A stretch of DNA of 64,000 nucleotides, from assembly GCA_963803165.1 (NCBI GenBank), contig CAWDLK010000004.1:468031-532030 (forward strand). The letters run 5' to 3'. Both the position numbers and the translations under genes were made by a program. This document shows positions 33,710-41,570 of the stretch, one piece after another. Below the pieces are notes generated by a model, which worked only from the letters and a program-made list of their open reading frames with translations, made no database searches and was not told where the DNA came from. The stretch is from Changshengia sp963803165. GTDB taxonomy: Bacteria; Chloroflexota; Dormibacteria; Aeolococcales; Aeolococcaceae. Numbering within the stretch: the stretch's first letter is position 1; every line of letters starts with the position of its first letter.

Positions 33710-34309
33710 GTGGTGGTGCTGGCCGCCACCGGGCTGGAGTGGCGCGCGGTCCGGCGGGCGCTCGCCGGAACCGGCGTTCCGTCGGTGCGCTGCGGGGTGG
33801 GCCTCCGACGGTGGGAGCCGCCCTCCCCGCCGATGCCGGCGCTGATCACCTGCGGGCTGGCGGGTGGCCTGAGCCCGGAGCTCGCGCCGGGCACGGTGCT
33901 GATCGCGGACCAGGTCGCCTTCGAGGACGGCGAGCGGGTCGCGTGCGATCCCCGCTGGGTGGACGCGCTCGTCACCGGGGCCCGCGCCTGCGGCCGCGAG
34001 CCGGTGGTGGGACCGATGCTCACCGCGCGACGGCTCGTCGTCGGCGAGGCGCGGCGGAGCTGGGCGGAGAGGGGTTATCTCGGCGCGGAGATGGAGACCG
34101 CGCTGCTCGCACCGACGGGTGCGTCGCTGGGCGGTCTGCGCGTGGTGCTGGACGCGCCGTCGCGCGAGGTGTCGGCACGGTGGGCGCACCCCGCGCTCGC
34201 CGCGCTGGATCCACGGCGCTGGGGGGAGACGCTGTGGCTGGCCGCGCGGGCCCCCGGGTACGCGCGGCTGGCGGCGCGGTGCGTGGCGGCGGGGCTCAGG
34301 AAGCGCTAG
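33710..34309 (+). CDS. hpnG: HpnG, adenosylhopane nucleosidase/phosphorylase
   Basis: Nucleoside-phosphorylase-fold enzyme that removes adenine from adenosylhopane to give ribosylhopane. It is 199 residues and starts at GTG 33710, 10 bp after hpnA. Visible are VVVLAATGLEWRAVRRAL, the glycine-rich phosphate/ribose region ALITCGLAGGLSPELAPGTVLIADQV, and the base-binding segment YLGAEMETALLAP, where Glu-Met-Glu contacts the ribose in this fold. It is short for the family but complete. It is the last gene of the operon. No hpnO, hpnI, hpnJ or hpnP follows, so further tailoring must be encoded elsewhere or be absent. Confidence 0.85.
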   Translation: MVVLAATGLEWRAVRRALAGTGVPSVRCGVGLRRWEPPSPPMPALITCGLAGGLSPELAPGTVLIADQVAFEDGERVACDPRWVDALVTGARACGREPVVGPMLTARRLVVGEARRSWAERGYLGAEMETALLAPTGASLGGLRVVLDAPSREVSARWAHPALAALDPRRWGETLWLAARAPGYARLAARCVAAGLRKR

Positions 34310-34500
34310 GGAGGCGGCGGCTCACCATCCCCGGCTCCTCCGCGGTCCGATCCTCTGCGCAGCGGTCTGATTCGGGGCTCAGCTCCGCGCGTCGAGGCCG
34401 ACAGCGAAGCTGATCGCGGCATCGATGGCCCGGAGGCGCCCCGGACCATACCGCCCGGGGGTGCCGAGGAGCCAGGACGGACGTCTGGCCCGCAGCGGTC

Positions 34501-35028
34501 TCAGGCCTCCTCCTGCTCCGGCGACGCGTTGATCACCCGGGAGACCACGCCCTCGAGGGAGACGTCGACGCCGAGGTATAGGCGAAGCGCGGCCTGGAGC
34601 AGCGAGGTGACGCTGGGAAGGCCGGCATACTCGGAGAGGCTGACCAGGGCCTCGCGCTGGCGCCGGAGCGCCTCCTGGGTGAGCCTGACCCCCCGCGAGG
34701 TGGCGTGGATGCGCACCACCCGCCGGTCGGGGGACGACCTCGCCGCCTTGACCAGCCCTCGCTCCGCCATGTCGCGGACGAGGGTCGAGACCCGGGCATC
34801 GGGGCACTCCAGGAGATCGGCCAGATCCCCCTGGACGACCCCCTGGGAGCCGGCGGCGCTCACCTCCAAGAGCAGGTGGTACGAGAGCGCGCTCAGGTCG
34901 TACTCGGAGAGCGAGTGGGCCATCAGCAGCTGGGCGTGCCGGAAGCCCCTCCGGAGCGCTGCCGCCAGCCTGAAGTCCTCGAGGCGTCGGTCCGCGGCCT
35001 CCCCGACCACCTCCCGAGCCACGCCCAC
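34501..35028 (-). CDS. MarR family transcriptional regulator
   Basis: A 175-residue winged-helix regulator. The DNA-binding part is LSALSYHLLLEVSAAG, VVQGDLADLLECPDARVSTLVRDMAERGLV and the wing RSSPDRRVVRIHATSRGVRLT, with helices on both sides for dimerisation. It lies convergent to the hopanoid operon after about 190 bp of non-coding sequence and 42 bp from the GH5 gene stop. Effector and targets are unknown. Confidence 0.8.
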   Translation of the reverse strand: MGVAREVVGEAADRRLEDFRLAAALRRGFRHAQLLMAHSLSEYDLSALSYHLLLEVSAAGSQGVVQGDLADLLECPDARVSTLVRDMAERGLVKAARSSPDRRVVRIHATSRGVRLTQEALRRQREALVSLSEYAGLPSVTSLLQAALRLYLGVDVSLEGVVSRVINASPEQEEA

Positions 35029-35070
35029 AGTGGCACCTACTCTAGCGCAGGCCGGAGGGGAGCATCGCGA

Positions 35071-36570
35071 TCACGTCCTGCTCAGCTGGATCTCACATCC
35101 CTCGCCTCCGGGGACGGTCAGGGTGAGGCGGGCCGAGGCCTGGTCCCAGCCGGACGCGGCCCCGCAGGTGGTGCTGACCACGGGCGCTCCCAGCGTGTAG
35201 GCGGACCAGGCCACGACGATCGCGCCCGCGGCGTGGCGGGCGGCGACGGTGACCACCAGCCTGCCGCTCACCCCGCTGGCCTGGCTCGCCGAGACCCCGC
35301 GCGGCGCGGCGGCCAGGTAGGGCTGGGCGAGGTCGCGGAGCAGGGTGGTGTTCATGGTCGTCCCGGCGCTGTTGCGCACGCTCCAGTCACCGTCCGCCCG
35401 CCACTGCCACCACGCCCATCCGGCGCCGTGGTCGGCGAAGGCGGCCAGCGCGTCGGTGATCCACGCCGACGCGTCCTGGCTGGTCGTGTCGATGCCGAAC
35501 TCCCCCACCCACATCGCCGCCGGCACCTGGCCCGCCTCCGAGGCCTCGGTGGCGACGTGGGTGTCCAGCGCCTGGGGGCTGCCGTCGAAGGCGGGGGGGA
35601 AGAGCACGCCGGTGTAGATGTGGGGGGAGTAGACGAGGTCGGGGGCGGAGATCGGCACCACGCTGGTGGGGAGGTCGCCGAGGGCGTCGCTCTCGATGAT
35701 GAAGAGGTGGTTGGGGTCGACCGCCCCGATCGCGGTGATGGCCCGCGCATAGAAGGGGAAGAGTTCGTCCTTGTCGAAGCGGAGGGGCAGGAGGGGGAAG
35801 GCGTGCGGCTCGTTGACGATGTCGTAGCCGGCGACCCCGCTGTCGCTGCGGAAGCGCGTGGCCACGAACTGCCAGGTGCGGAGGTACTGCGTCTGCCAGT
35901 CGGAGCTCAGCCAGAAGTAGGCGGTCGAGGCGTTGATGGCGGGGGAGAGCAGGCGGGTCACCGAGGGCATCGGCCCCCAGCGGATGTCGGGCACCCAGGA
36001 GAGGGTCGCCCATGCCGGTGCCCCCGAGCCTCCGAACGCCGGGCTCCAGCCCAGGAAGTGCATGTCCAGCACCACGTAGAGGTGGTGGGCGTTGAGCAGC
36101 GCGACCGCGCTGGCGATGCGGTCGAGGTAGGCGGTGCTGAACACCCCACGCTCGGGCTCGAGGAGCGACCAGGCGATCGGCAGCCGGACCACGTCGAAGC
36201 CGGAGCTCTCCATGAGGGTTGCATCGGTGGCGTCGAGCGGGGCGGGGGCGACCGTCGATTCGAGCAGCGCGTCGTCATCGAATCCGTGGAGGAGGACGTC
36301 GCGGCCGGACGAGTCGACGATCCGGTCGTCCGCGGTCGACAGCCAGGGGAGATCCGCCTCCGCCACCGGGCGGGTACCGGGACGGGGAACGGTGGCGCTG
36401 AGCGCGGGCACGGGCAGGACCAGCCAGGCAACGAAGGCGACCACCACCAGGACGGCGAGCAGGCGCCCCCGCGGGGCTCCGCCCCGCTCCGCCGCCCCGG
36501 GGCCGCGGCGGCGGTTCCAGCGGGCGACGCGCGAGGCCCGCCGCCCGCGACCACGGGCCGCGCCGCTCAT
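35071..36570 (-). CDS. secreted/anchored GH5 glycoside hydrolase, endoglycoceramidase-like
   Basis: About 499 residues. An N-terminal basic stretch followed by LLAVLVVVAFVAWLVLPVPALSA forms a signal peptide or anchor. The (beta/alpha)8 domain of glycoside hydrolase family 5 starts about residue 60 (RDVLLHGFDDDALL). The acid/base Glu lies in GYDIVNEPHAF and the nucleophile Glu in WVGEFGIDTTS, and the pattern is nearest endoglycosylceramidase/cellulase-like GH5 enzymes. A beta-rich C-terminal domain follows. The ATG at 36570 is used because upstream in-frame sequence lacks protein character. It would act outside the cell on a glycan or glycolipid. It is divergent from the GntR regulator. Confidence 0.8.
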   Translation of the reverse strand: MSGAARGRGRRASRVARWNRRRGPGAAERGGAPRGRLLAVLVVVAFVAWLVLPVPALSATVPRPGTRPVAEADLPWLSTADDRIVDSSGRDVLLHGFDDDALLESTVAPAPLDATDATLMESSGFDVVRLPIAWSLLEPERGVFSTAYLDRIASAVALLNAHHLYVVLDMHFLGWSPAFGGSGAPAWATLSWVPDIRWGPMPSVTRLLSPAINASTAYFWLSSDWQTQYLRTWQFVATRFRSDSGVAGYDIVNEPHAFPLLPLRFDKDELFPFYARAITAIGAVDPNHLFIIESDALGDLPTSVVPISAPDLVYSPHIYTGVLFPPAFDGSPQALDTHVATEASEAGQVPAAMWVGEFGIDTTSQDASAWITDALAAFADHGAGWAWWQWRADGDWSVRNSAGTTMNTTLLRDLAQPYLAAAPRGVSASQASGVSGRLVVTVAARHAAGAIVVAWSAYTLGAPVVSTTCGAASGWDQASARLTLTVPGGEGCEIQLSRT

Positions 36571-36750
36571 CCTGGCTCGGTCCGCACAGTGCTGAACATG
36601 GTGGGGCGACCGCATGCTACTCGGTCGGTCCGCGGACCCTCGGCGCGGGATTCCCGGTGCTCGCCGCCTTCCGGGGGCCTCCCCGACGGCGAGGCAACCG
36701 ACCCCGCCGCCGGGGCCGAGGAGAAGCAGCACCTTGCGGAGGAAGCGCGA

Positions 36751-36761
36751 TTGTAAAACAA
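36751..36761. promoter_or_regulatory. FCD/FadR-type GntR operator TTGTAAAACAA
   Basis: Exact match to the TNGTNNNACNA consensus of FadR-subfamily GntR regulators, 10 bp upstream of the likely start of the GntR gene itself. This suggests autoregulation. A second match is at 37766-37776. Confidence 0.6.
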
Positions 36762-36770
36762 TACGACACC

Positions 36771-37463
36771 GTGGCAACTGTGCTCCGCCGGTTGGGGACG
36801 GTTTCGACCGTCCAGGCGCTGGAGGACGACCTGGAGCGGCGCACCCTGGATGGCGAGTTCCAGCCCGGGGAGCACCTGCGCGAGATCGAGCTGGCCCGCC
36901 AGTACGACGTCGGCCGGAACACGCTGAGGGCCGCCTTCGACGGGCTGGCCCGGCGGGGGCTGCTGGTCAAGTCGCGCAACCGGGGTGTGTTCGTCCGGGT
37001 GCTGACGTCCGAGGACCTGGCCGAGGTCTACGAGCTGCGCGCGGCGATCGAGGTCCAGGCGGGTCGCAGCCTGACGGCGCGCCGGTCGGTGCCCGAGGCG
37101 GCGCGGGCCGCCCTGGCCGCGGAGCGCCAGCTCACCGACGCGTCGCCACGACGCGACCTGGTCGAGGCCGACCTCGCCTTTCACCGCGCCCTCGTCGAGG
37201 GTGCGGGAAACCGCCGGCTGGCCGCCGTGCACCGGGACATCGCCGCGGAGATCAGGCTCTCCCTGGCGCAGCTCATGGAGACCGAATACGCCACCGTCGA
37301 GGAGCTGGCCGCGGAGCACGCCGAGGTGCTCCACGCCGTCGGGGCGGGCAAGCCGGCGGCCACCGAGGGGCTGGTGCGCCGCCACCTGGAGGCGGCCACG
37401 GCCTGGCTGGTCAGCCGGGGCGCGCGCCCCGCGGAGAGCTCGAGCCCGGCCCCGGAGGGTTAG
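36771..37463 (+). CDS. GntR family regulator, FadR/FCD subfamily
   Basis: Transcriptional regulator with an N-terminal winged helix (LEDDLERRTLDGEFQPGEHL, recognition helix ELARQYDVGRNTLRAAFDGLARRGLL) and a C-terminal FCD ligand-binding domain (DLAEVYELRAAIEVQAGR, with the metal-binding-type Asp/His residues in DLVEADLAFHRALVEGAGN and EHAEVLHAV). From GTG 36771 it has 230 residues. The start is unsettled: a good GGAGGAAG at 36738-36745 is well placed only for an ATT at 36750, and a GTG at 36657 is also in frame. Two matching operators at 36751 and 37766 suggest it controls itself and the gene cluster around it, probably including the NCS1 permease. Confidence 0.82.
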   Translation: MATVLRRLGTVSTVQALEDDLERRTLDGEFQPGEHLREIELARQYDVGRNTLRAAFDGLARRGLLVKSRNRGVFVRVLTSEDLAEVYELRAAIEVQAGRSLTARRSVPEAARAALAAERQLTDASPRRDLVEADLAFHRALVEGAGNRRLAAVHRDIAAEIRLSLAQLMETEYATVEELAAEHAEVLHAVGAGKPAATEGLVRRHLEAATAWLVSRGARPAESSSPAPEG

Positions 37464-37756
37464 GCGGCGCGGCGCAGCGCGGCGATGGAGCGGGAGGCCC
37501 CCTCCCCCACCACGGTGGCGGCGCGCAGGGCGAGGCGCCCGCCGCGGGCAAGCCAGATCGAGGCCTGGCCGGTCCCTCCCACCATCTCGCCACGGCATGC
37601 ACGGCAGATGCCCTCGCTGAGGCCGAAGCCGTCGCGGGCGCCGATCGGCGAGCCGCAGGCGCGGCAGGTGCGCCCGGACCTGAGCTCCCAGGGAGCTCCG
37701 TGGAACTCCCCCGTGGTGTGTGCCAGCATGATCCGCCCTCCATCCGGAGTTGTCAT
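37460..37756 (-). CDS. small zinc-ribbon-like protein
   Basis: A 98-residue protein with a Cys4 motif, CRACGSPIGARDGFGLSEGI followed by CRAC, that should bind zinc, then a basic, Ala-rich tail. It begins MTTPDGGRIMLAHTTGEF at the ATG at 37756. A TACAAT box ending 8 bp before the ATG implies a leaderless transcript, and it lies inside a GntR operator. The gene converges with the GntR gene and their stop codons overlap by 4 bp. Function unknown; the regulator-operator layout suggests it belongs to the GntR regulon. Confidence 0.65.
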   Translation of the reverse strand: MTTPDGGRIMLAHTTGEFHGAPWELRSGRTCRACGSPIGARDGFGLSEGICRACRGEMVGGTGQASIWLARGGRLALRAATVVGEGASRSIAALRRAA

Positions 37757-38399
37757 TATGTAGGATTGTACTACAAGTCCCAGGCGGGACCGGGCCATTG
37801 GTCCTCGGCCGGGGGGACAACGGTCCCGGCGGACCGGTGCCGGACCCAGCAAAAGACCGGGCTATGGGAGCGTCGGGGGTCACCGGGTGCTGGTCGGAGC
37901 GCCCCGCTGGCTCACCGAGCAGCGGGTGGCGGGGCGGGACGCGGCGGCGGCGGCGACCTGAGACCGCCGCGGGCGTGCAGCGTCTCCGGGCGGTGGCCCG
38001 GTGGGTGATCCTCGCCGCCGGCGACGCGGCGGAGGGAGCCGCGGCGATCACCCTGGTGCACGGGAACGCGGGCCGCGCCGGCGACACCATCGCGCTCGAG
38101 CCGGGCGGCACTCCGTGGCATCCGCCGGGACCTCGCCGGGGACCTCGCCGACACCCTGGTGACGGTCCCGCACACCATCCTCGACCTCGTCCCTGCGGCG
38201 GCTCCCGACCGGTGACTCACGCCCCTAGCAGGAGGGTCCCCGGCCGCGTCACACTTCCGCCACGGCCGGGAGGGCAGGAGACTGGCTGCCCCCTCGCGCG
38301 CGCCAGCACGGAGTCGACAGCACACGTCAACCTGCTCATAGGGGAGGCTCAGCCAGTGGCCATTCAACCCGCCGCACCTCATGCATCGGTGGCTCGACC
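37757..38399. other. intergenic region between the zinc-ribbon gene and the NCS1 permease
   Basis: It holds the second GntR operator and should hold the permease promoter. I looked for a TPP or purine riboswitch before the permease and saw none. On the + strand, about 37960-38100 reads VARWVILAAGDAAEGAAAI and, one base out of step, GIRRDLAGDLADTLVTVPHT up to a TGA at about 38214. This could be a small frame-broken gene, but I cannot support it as such. Confidence 0.35.
37766..37776. promoter_or_regulatory. FCD/FadR-type GntR operator TTGTACTACAA
   Basis: Second exact TNGTNNNACNA match, overlapping the -10 box of the leaderless zinc-ribbon gene (minus strand) and about 620 bp upstream of the NCS1 permease. 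Binding there would block the zinc-ribbon promoter. Confidence 0.6.
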
Positions 38400-39872
38400 A
38401 TGAGCGCGACAGCCGAGGTCGTGGAGGCCTCGGAAGCCTACGTCCCCTTCCAGCTCGAGCAGCGGGGCATCGACCTGATCCCCGATTCGGATCGGAAGAT
38501 GGGCCCGTGGGGTCTGTTCTGGCTGTGGTCCGGTGCAGTCTGGAACGTCGAGTTCCTCTTCTACGGCGCCCTGATCTGCAGCTTCGGGCTCTCCCTGTGG
38601 CAGGCGGTGGCGGCGATCCTGATCGGGAACGTGGTGTACATGTTCCTCGGCTTCGCGAGCCTCGCCGGCCCCGAGACGGGCACCACCGCCTTCATGATCA
38701 GCCGGGCCCCGTTCGGTAAGAACGGCAACCGGGTGCCCTCCGCCTTCAACTGGATCACCCAGGTCGGGTTCGAGGTTCTCGGGCTGGTTCTGGTCGTGCT
38801 GGTCGTCGAGGCGATGCTCGCCAAGGCGGGGGTCAGCAGCATCGACACGGCCGCCAAGGTGGTCATCATCGTCGCCGCCGTGGTGGTGCAGTTCGTGGTC
38901 CCCTTCCTGGGGCACGCCACCATCAAGACGGTGCTGCGCTACCTCTCCTTCGTCTTCATCGCCATCTTCGTGATCATGGCCATCCTGGTGCTGCCCAACG
39001 TGCACTGGTCCGGCCTGCAGACCGGCACCAGCTGGTGGCTGTGGACCACCGCTCTGGTCCTGATCGTCTCCACCGGCGGGCTGGGCTGGACCGAGAACGC
39101 GGCCGACTACTCCCGCTACCTGCCCAGGGAGACCAGCAAGGCCAAGACCTTCTGGGCGGCCACCCTGGGGCCGGCCATCCCCTCCATCCTCCTCGAGCTG
39201 CTCGGCGTCGCCGCCTACCTGGTGAGCACCAACGTCGGCTCCCTCGAGGTCGTGGGCATCCCGTCGGCCTTCGCGGCGCACGCCGACTGGTTCTTCTGGC
39301 CCTTCATGATCGTCGCCATCCTCCAGCTCTTCTCGATCAACACCCTCGACATGTACTCGTCGGGGGTGACCCTGCAGGCGATCGGCATCCCGATCAAGCG
39401 CTGGGGCTGCATCCTCATCGACACCGTGGTGAGCGGCGCGATCACCGGCCTGGTCATCTTCCAGGGGAAGGTCGGCACCGACCTCTCCGAGTTCCTCGAC
39501 TACATCGTGGTCTGGCTGGGCGCCTGGTTCGCGATCATGACCGTGGACTACCTGCTCCGCCGGGGCAAGTACCACCGAGCCTCCCTGGTCGCCCCTCGCG
39601 GCGGCCTGTACTGGCGTGACGGAGGCTTCAACTGGAAGGCCCTTCTCGCCCTCGCCGCCGGCATGTTCGCGGCGATGATGTGGATCGACGCCCTCTACTA
39701 CTACCCGGCGTACCAGGGTCCGATCTCCAACGCCACCGGGGGCGGTGACCTGAGCTGGCTGATCGGCATCGTGGTCGCCGGAGTCCTCTACTACCTGCTC
39801 TCCTTCCGGAGCGTCCCCGCGGAGGCGGCGGCGGAGCCGGCCGAGGCGGGGGGGACACCGGCCGTCTCGTAG
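38400..39872 (+). CDS. NCS1 family nucleobase/allantoin-type permease
   Basis: Twelve-helix secondary transporter of the nucleobase:cation symporter-1 family (cytosine, purines, uracil, hydantoin, allantoin or thiamine-type substrates), 490 residues. Family features are the start LEQRGIDLIPDSDRKMGPWG, the first helices WSGAVWNVEFLFYGALI and LAGPETGTTAFMISRAPFG, the substrate/cation region GLGWTENAADYSRYLP, and YSSGVTLQAIGIPIKRW. No clear Shine-Dalgarno precedes the ATG. It lies downstream of the GntR regulator and may be part of its regulon. The exact substrate cannot be told from sequence; CodB/Fcy-type purine or pyrimidine uptake is likeliest. Confidence 0.85.
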   Translation: MSATAEVVEASEAYVPFQLEQRGIDLIPDSDRKMGPWGLFWLWSGAVWNVEFLFYGALICSFGLSLWQAVAAILIGNVVYMFLGFASLAGPETGTTAFMISRAPFGKNGNRVPSAFNWITQVGFEVLGLVLVVLVVEAMLAKAGVSSIDTAAKVVIIVAAVVVQFVVPFLGHATIKTVLRYLSFVFIAIFVIMAILVLPNVHWSGLQTGTSWWLWTTALVLIVSTGGLGWTENAADYSRYLPRETSKAKTFWAATLGPAIPSILLELLGVAAYLVSTNVGSLEVVGIPSAFAAHADWFFWPFMIVAILQLFSINTLDMYSSGVTLQAIGIPIKRWGCILIDTVVSGAITGLVIFQGKVGTDLSEFLDYIVVWLGAWFAIMTVDYLLRRGKYHRASLVAPRGGLYWRDGGFNWKALLALAAGMFAAMMWIDALYYYPAYQGPISNATGGGDLSWLIGIVVAGVLYYLLSFRSVPAEAAAEPAEAGGTPAVS

Positions 39873-40297
39873 TCAAGCGCACCCCAAGCCCGCGCCCGGC
39901 AGCTCCTGGGCACGGGCCGGACGGGAGGGGCTGGGGCCCTCGGGCAACCGAGGACCTCAGTCCCCTCCCCGGGGCGGGCGGTGCCGGCCCCCCGAGCAGC
40001 CCACTCCCTTGGGCGTTCGGTACAGGACTGGGCTCCCACGAGGTCTCGGAGCGAGCCTTGGCTTATCATCCGGTCCGACGTCCTTGGGCGGGCCGCCCAA
40101 GGCGGAGGTCCGCTGCACCCGGTGACCTCAGACCTTGCGCCCGAACCGGGTCTGTGCGATGATGGTGGTCGCATCCCCCCCCGCGCAGGCGGGGGAGGGG
40201 TGCCAGTTCTCCGGACGATGGTCCGTGCCGAGGACAGGGGCTCCCGAGGCGTCGCAGACTGCCCGCTCGTTCCCGGCCTCCGCCCTCTCCCCTCGCC
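39873..40297. other. intergenic region between convergent genes with several strong hairpins
   Basis: No gene is visible between the convergent NCS1 permease and AlkZ-like genes. It contains a long nested stem at 39914-39990 (listed separately), a perfect 8-bp stem CCTTGGGC / GCCCAAGG at about 40082-40102, and a C-run/G-run hairpin at about 40171-40203. These may be terminators facing both ways or parts of a structured RNA. Confidence 0.4.
39914..39990. ncRNA. long nested hairpin with GCAA tetraloop, possible structured RNA or terminator
   Basis: Outer helix GGGCCGG (39914-39920) pairs with CCGGCCC (39984-39990). The middle helix GGGAGGGGCTG (39923-39933) pairs with 39958-39969 over 11 bp with one bulged T. 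The inner helix CCTCGG (39938-39943) pairs with CCGAGG (39948-39953) and is closed by a GCAA (GNRA) loop. A GNRA cap on three stacked helices is more order than expected from GC content alone. It begins 42 bp after the permease stop. I cannot assign it to a known RNA family; a strong terminator is the simple alternative. Confidence 0.4.
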
Positions 40298-41377
40298 TCA
40301 CCCCTCCCAGCTCAGCTCGACGCGCCGGTCGTGGAAGTGCCCCATTCGTCCGGCGGCGCGGGTCACGGCCGCCCGCTCGGCCGGAGTGAGCGGACCGAGC
40401 AGGCGAACCTCGACACGCAGCGTGCGAGCGGTGAGGACGCGGCGCCAGGCGCCGCGGACCCGTCCGCCGACCACCAGCACGTTGCCGAGGACGCTGCCGA
40501 AGGCGAAGAGGGCGGGATCGAAGCGGCCATCCGGGTGCTCGATCGCGGAGCGATCACGGTACGCGACGGTGAGCTCGTCGAAGTTGGGGAGCAGGTGCGC
40601 GAGCGTCCGACGGACCGAGCGGGGCGGGGCGCCGGCGTCCAGCCAGTGCCGCCTCCCCCCGATGGCCTCGGAGGCGAGGCTCTCGCCCGCCCCCGCGACG
40701 CCGCTGCGTGCGTCGGCCTGGGTCAGCCCCGCCCACCAGGCGAAGTCCGCCAGCTCGGCCGGCCCGCGGCTCCGGAAGTAGCGATCGGCGAGCCGGCTCA
40801 GGGCCTCCTCCCGGCCCAGGGAGGGCGCCGCCGGCACGCGCTCGTCGAGGAGCATGTAGGTGAAGTCCCGGCCGCGCCGTGGACCGCTGACGATCAGCGC
40901 GTCCAGCTCCGCGGCGAGGAGGAGGTGGGGCAGCCGCTGCCCGTCCGGGGCGACGCCCGACGACTGCAGGATGTCCCCGAGCTGGGCCCGGGTCAGGCGC
41001 CGACCCCCGCTGAGCGCGCCGGTCATGAGGGCCTCGGCACGGGTGACCACCTCCCCGGTCAGCTCGAGGCGCCGCAGCCGGCCGGAGATGCCGGCCCGGA
41101 CCCGCGGCCCGGTGAGCGCGAGGAGCCAGCGGATGTCCGCCGGGAGGACGAGGTGCCAGGTGGGGCGGAGCACGTGGGTGCGGAGGATGGCGCCCTCGTC
41201 GACGAGGCGGTCGACGTCGGCCGCGGTGGCGTCGCGGGTCCGCAGCCCGACCGCCCAGGCCGCCGCCGGGTAGTCCTGCGCCTGCACCGCGCCGAGCCAG
41301 CCCACCACCCCGGCCGCTCCATCGAGCGGATCACCGGCGAGGCGCTGGCTGTGCAGGCGGCGAGTGGCGATGTCCAT
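40298..41377 (-). CDS. AlkZ-like winged-helix DNA-binding protein
   Basis: A 359-residue member of the AlkZ-like / winged-helix DNA-binding domain family (HTH_42). Typical features are the start MDIATRRLHSQRLAG, the QxQ-type motif WLGAVQAQDYPAAAWAVGLR, the RTHVLRPTWHLVLPADIRWL block, and a C-terminal NFDELTVAYRDRSAI segment. In Streptomyces AlkZ the QxQ motif is the active site of a DNA glycosylase that unhooks azinomycin crosslinks; most members of the wider family are untested. It is divergent from PEP carboxylase. Confidence 0.8.
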   Translation of the reverse strand: MDIATRRLHSQRLAGDPLDGAAGVVGWLGAVQAQDYPAAAWAVGLRTRDATAADVDRLVDEGAILRTHVLRPTWHLVLPADIRWLLALTGPRVRAGISGRLRRLELTGEVVTRAEALMTGALSGGRRLTRAQLGDILQSSGVAPDGQRLPHLLLAAELDALIVSGPRRGRDFTYMLLDERVPAAPSLGREEALSRLADRYFRSRGPAELADFAWWAGLTQADARSGVAGAGESLASEAIGGRRHWLDAGAPPRSVRRTLAHLLPNFDELTVAYRDRSAIEHPDGRFDPALFAFGSVLGNVLVVGGRVRGAWRRVLTARTLRVEVRLLGPLTPAERAAVTRAAGRMGHFHDRRVELSWEG

Positions 41378-41570
41378 GGCGGCTCGGTCGACGGGGTCGG
41401 TGGAGGCTCACACCGGCCGGCTCGCCCCCAGCTTCCCGGGGACCCGGCGAGTGCGCGAACCGTCCGGACGATACCAGCCGTTCTGCTGCGGAGCGCCCGG
41501 CCCGGGCGCGGCGCGACCTGCCGGCCCCGGTCTCCGCCGCGCCGGCCCGGCGAGACGGCATGCTGTACGG

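Noticed and set aside
38200..38399. Possible TPP or purine riboswitch before the NCS1 permease
   Set aside because: No CTGAGA-type TPP core or purine-riboswitch loop sequence was found in the leader.
40060..40080. GGCTTATC resembling the 3' end of RNase P RNA
   Set aside because: The other universal RNase P segments (GAGGAAAGTCC and ACAGAACCCGG) are absent on either strand nearby.
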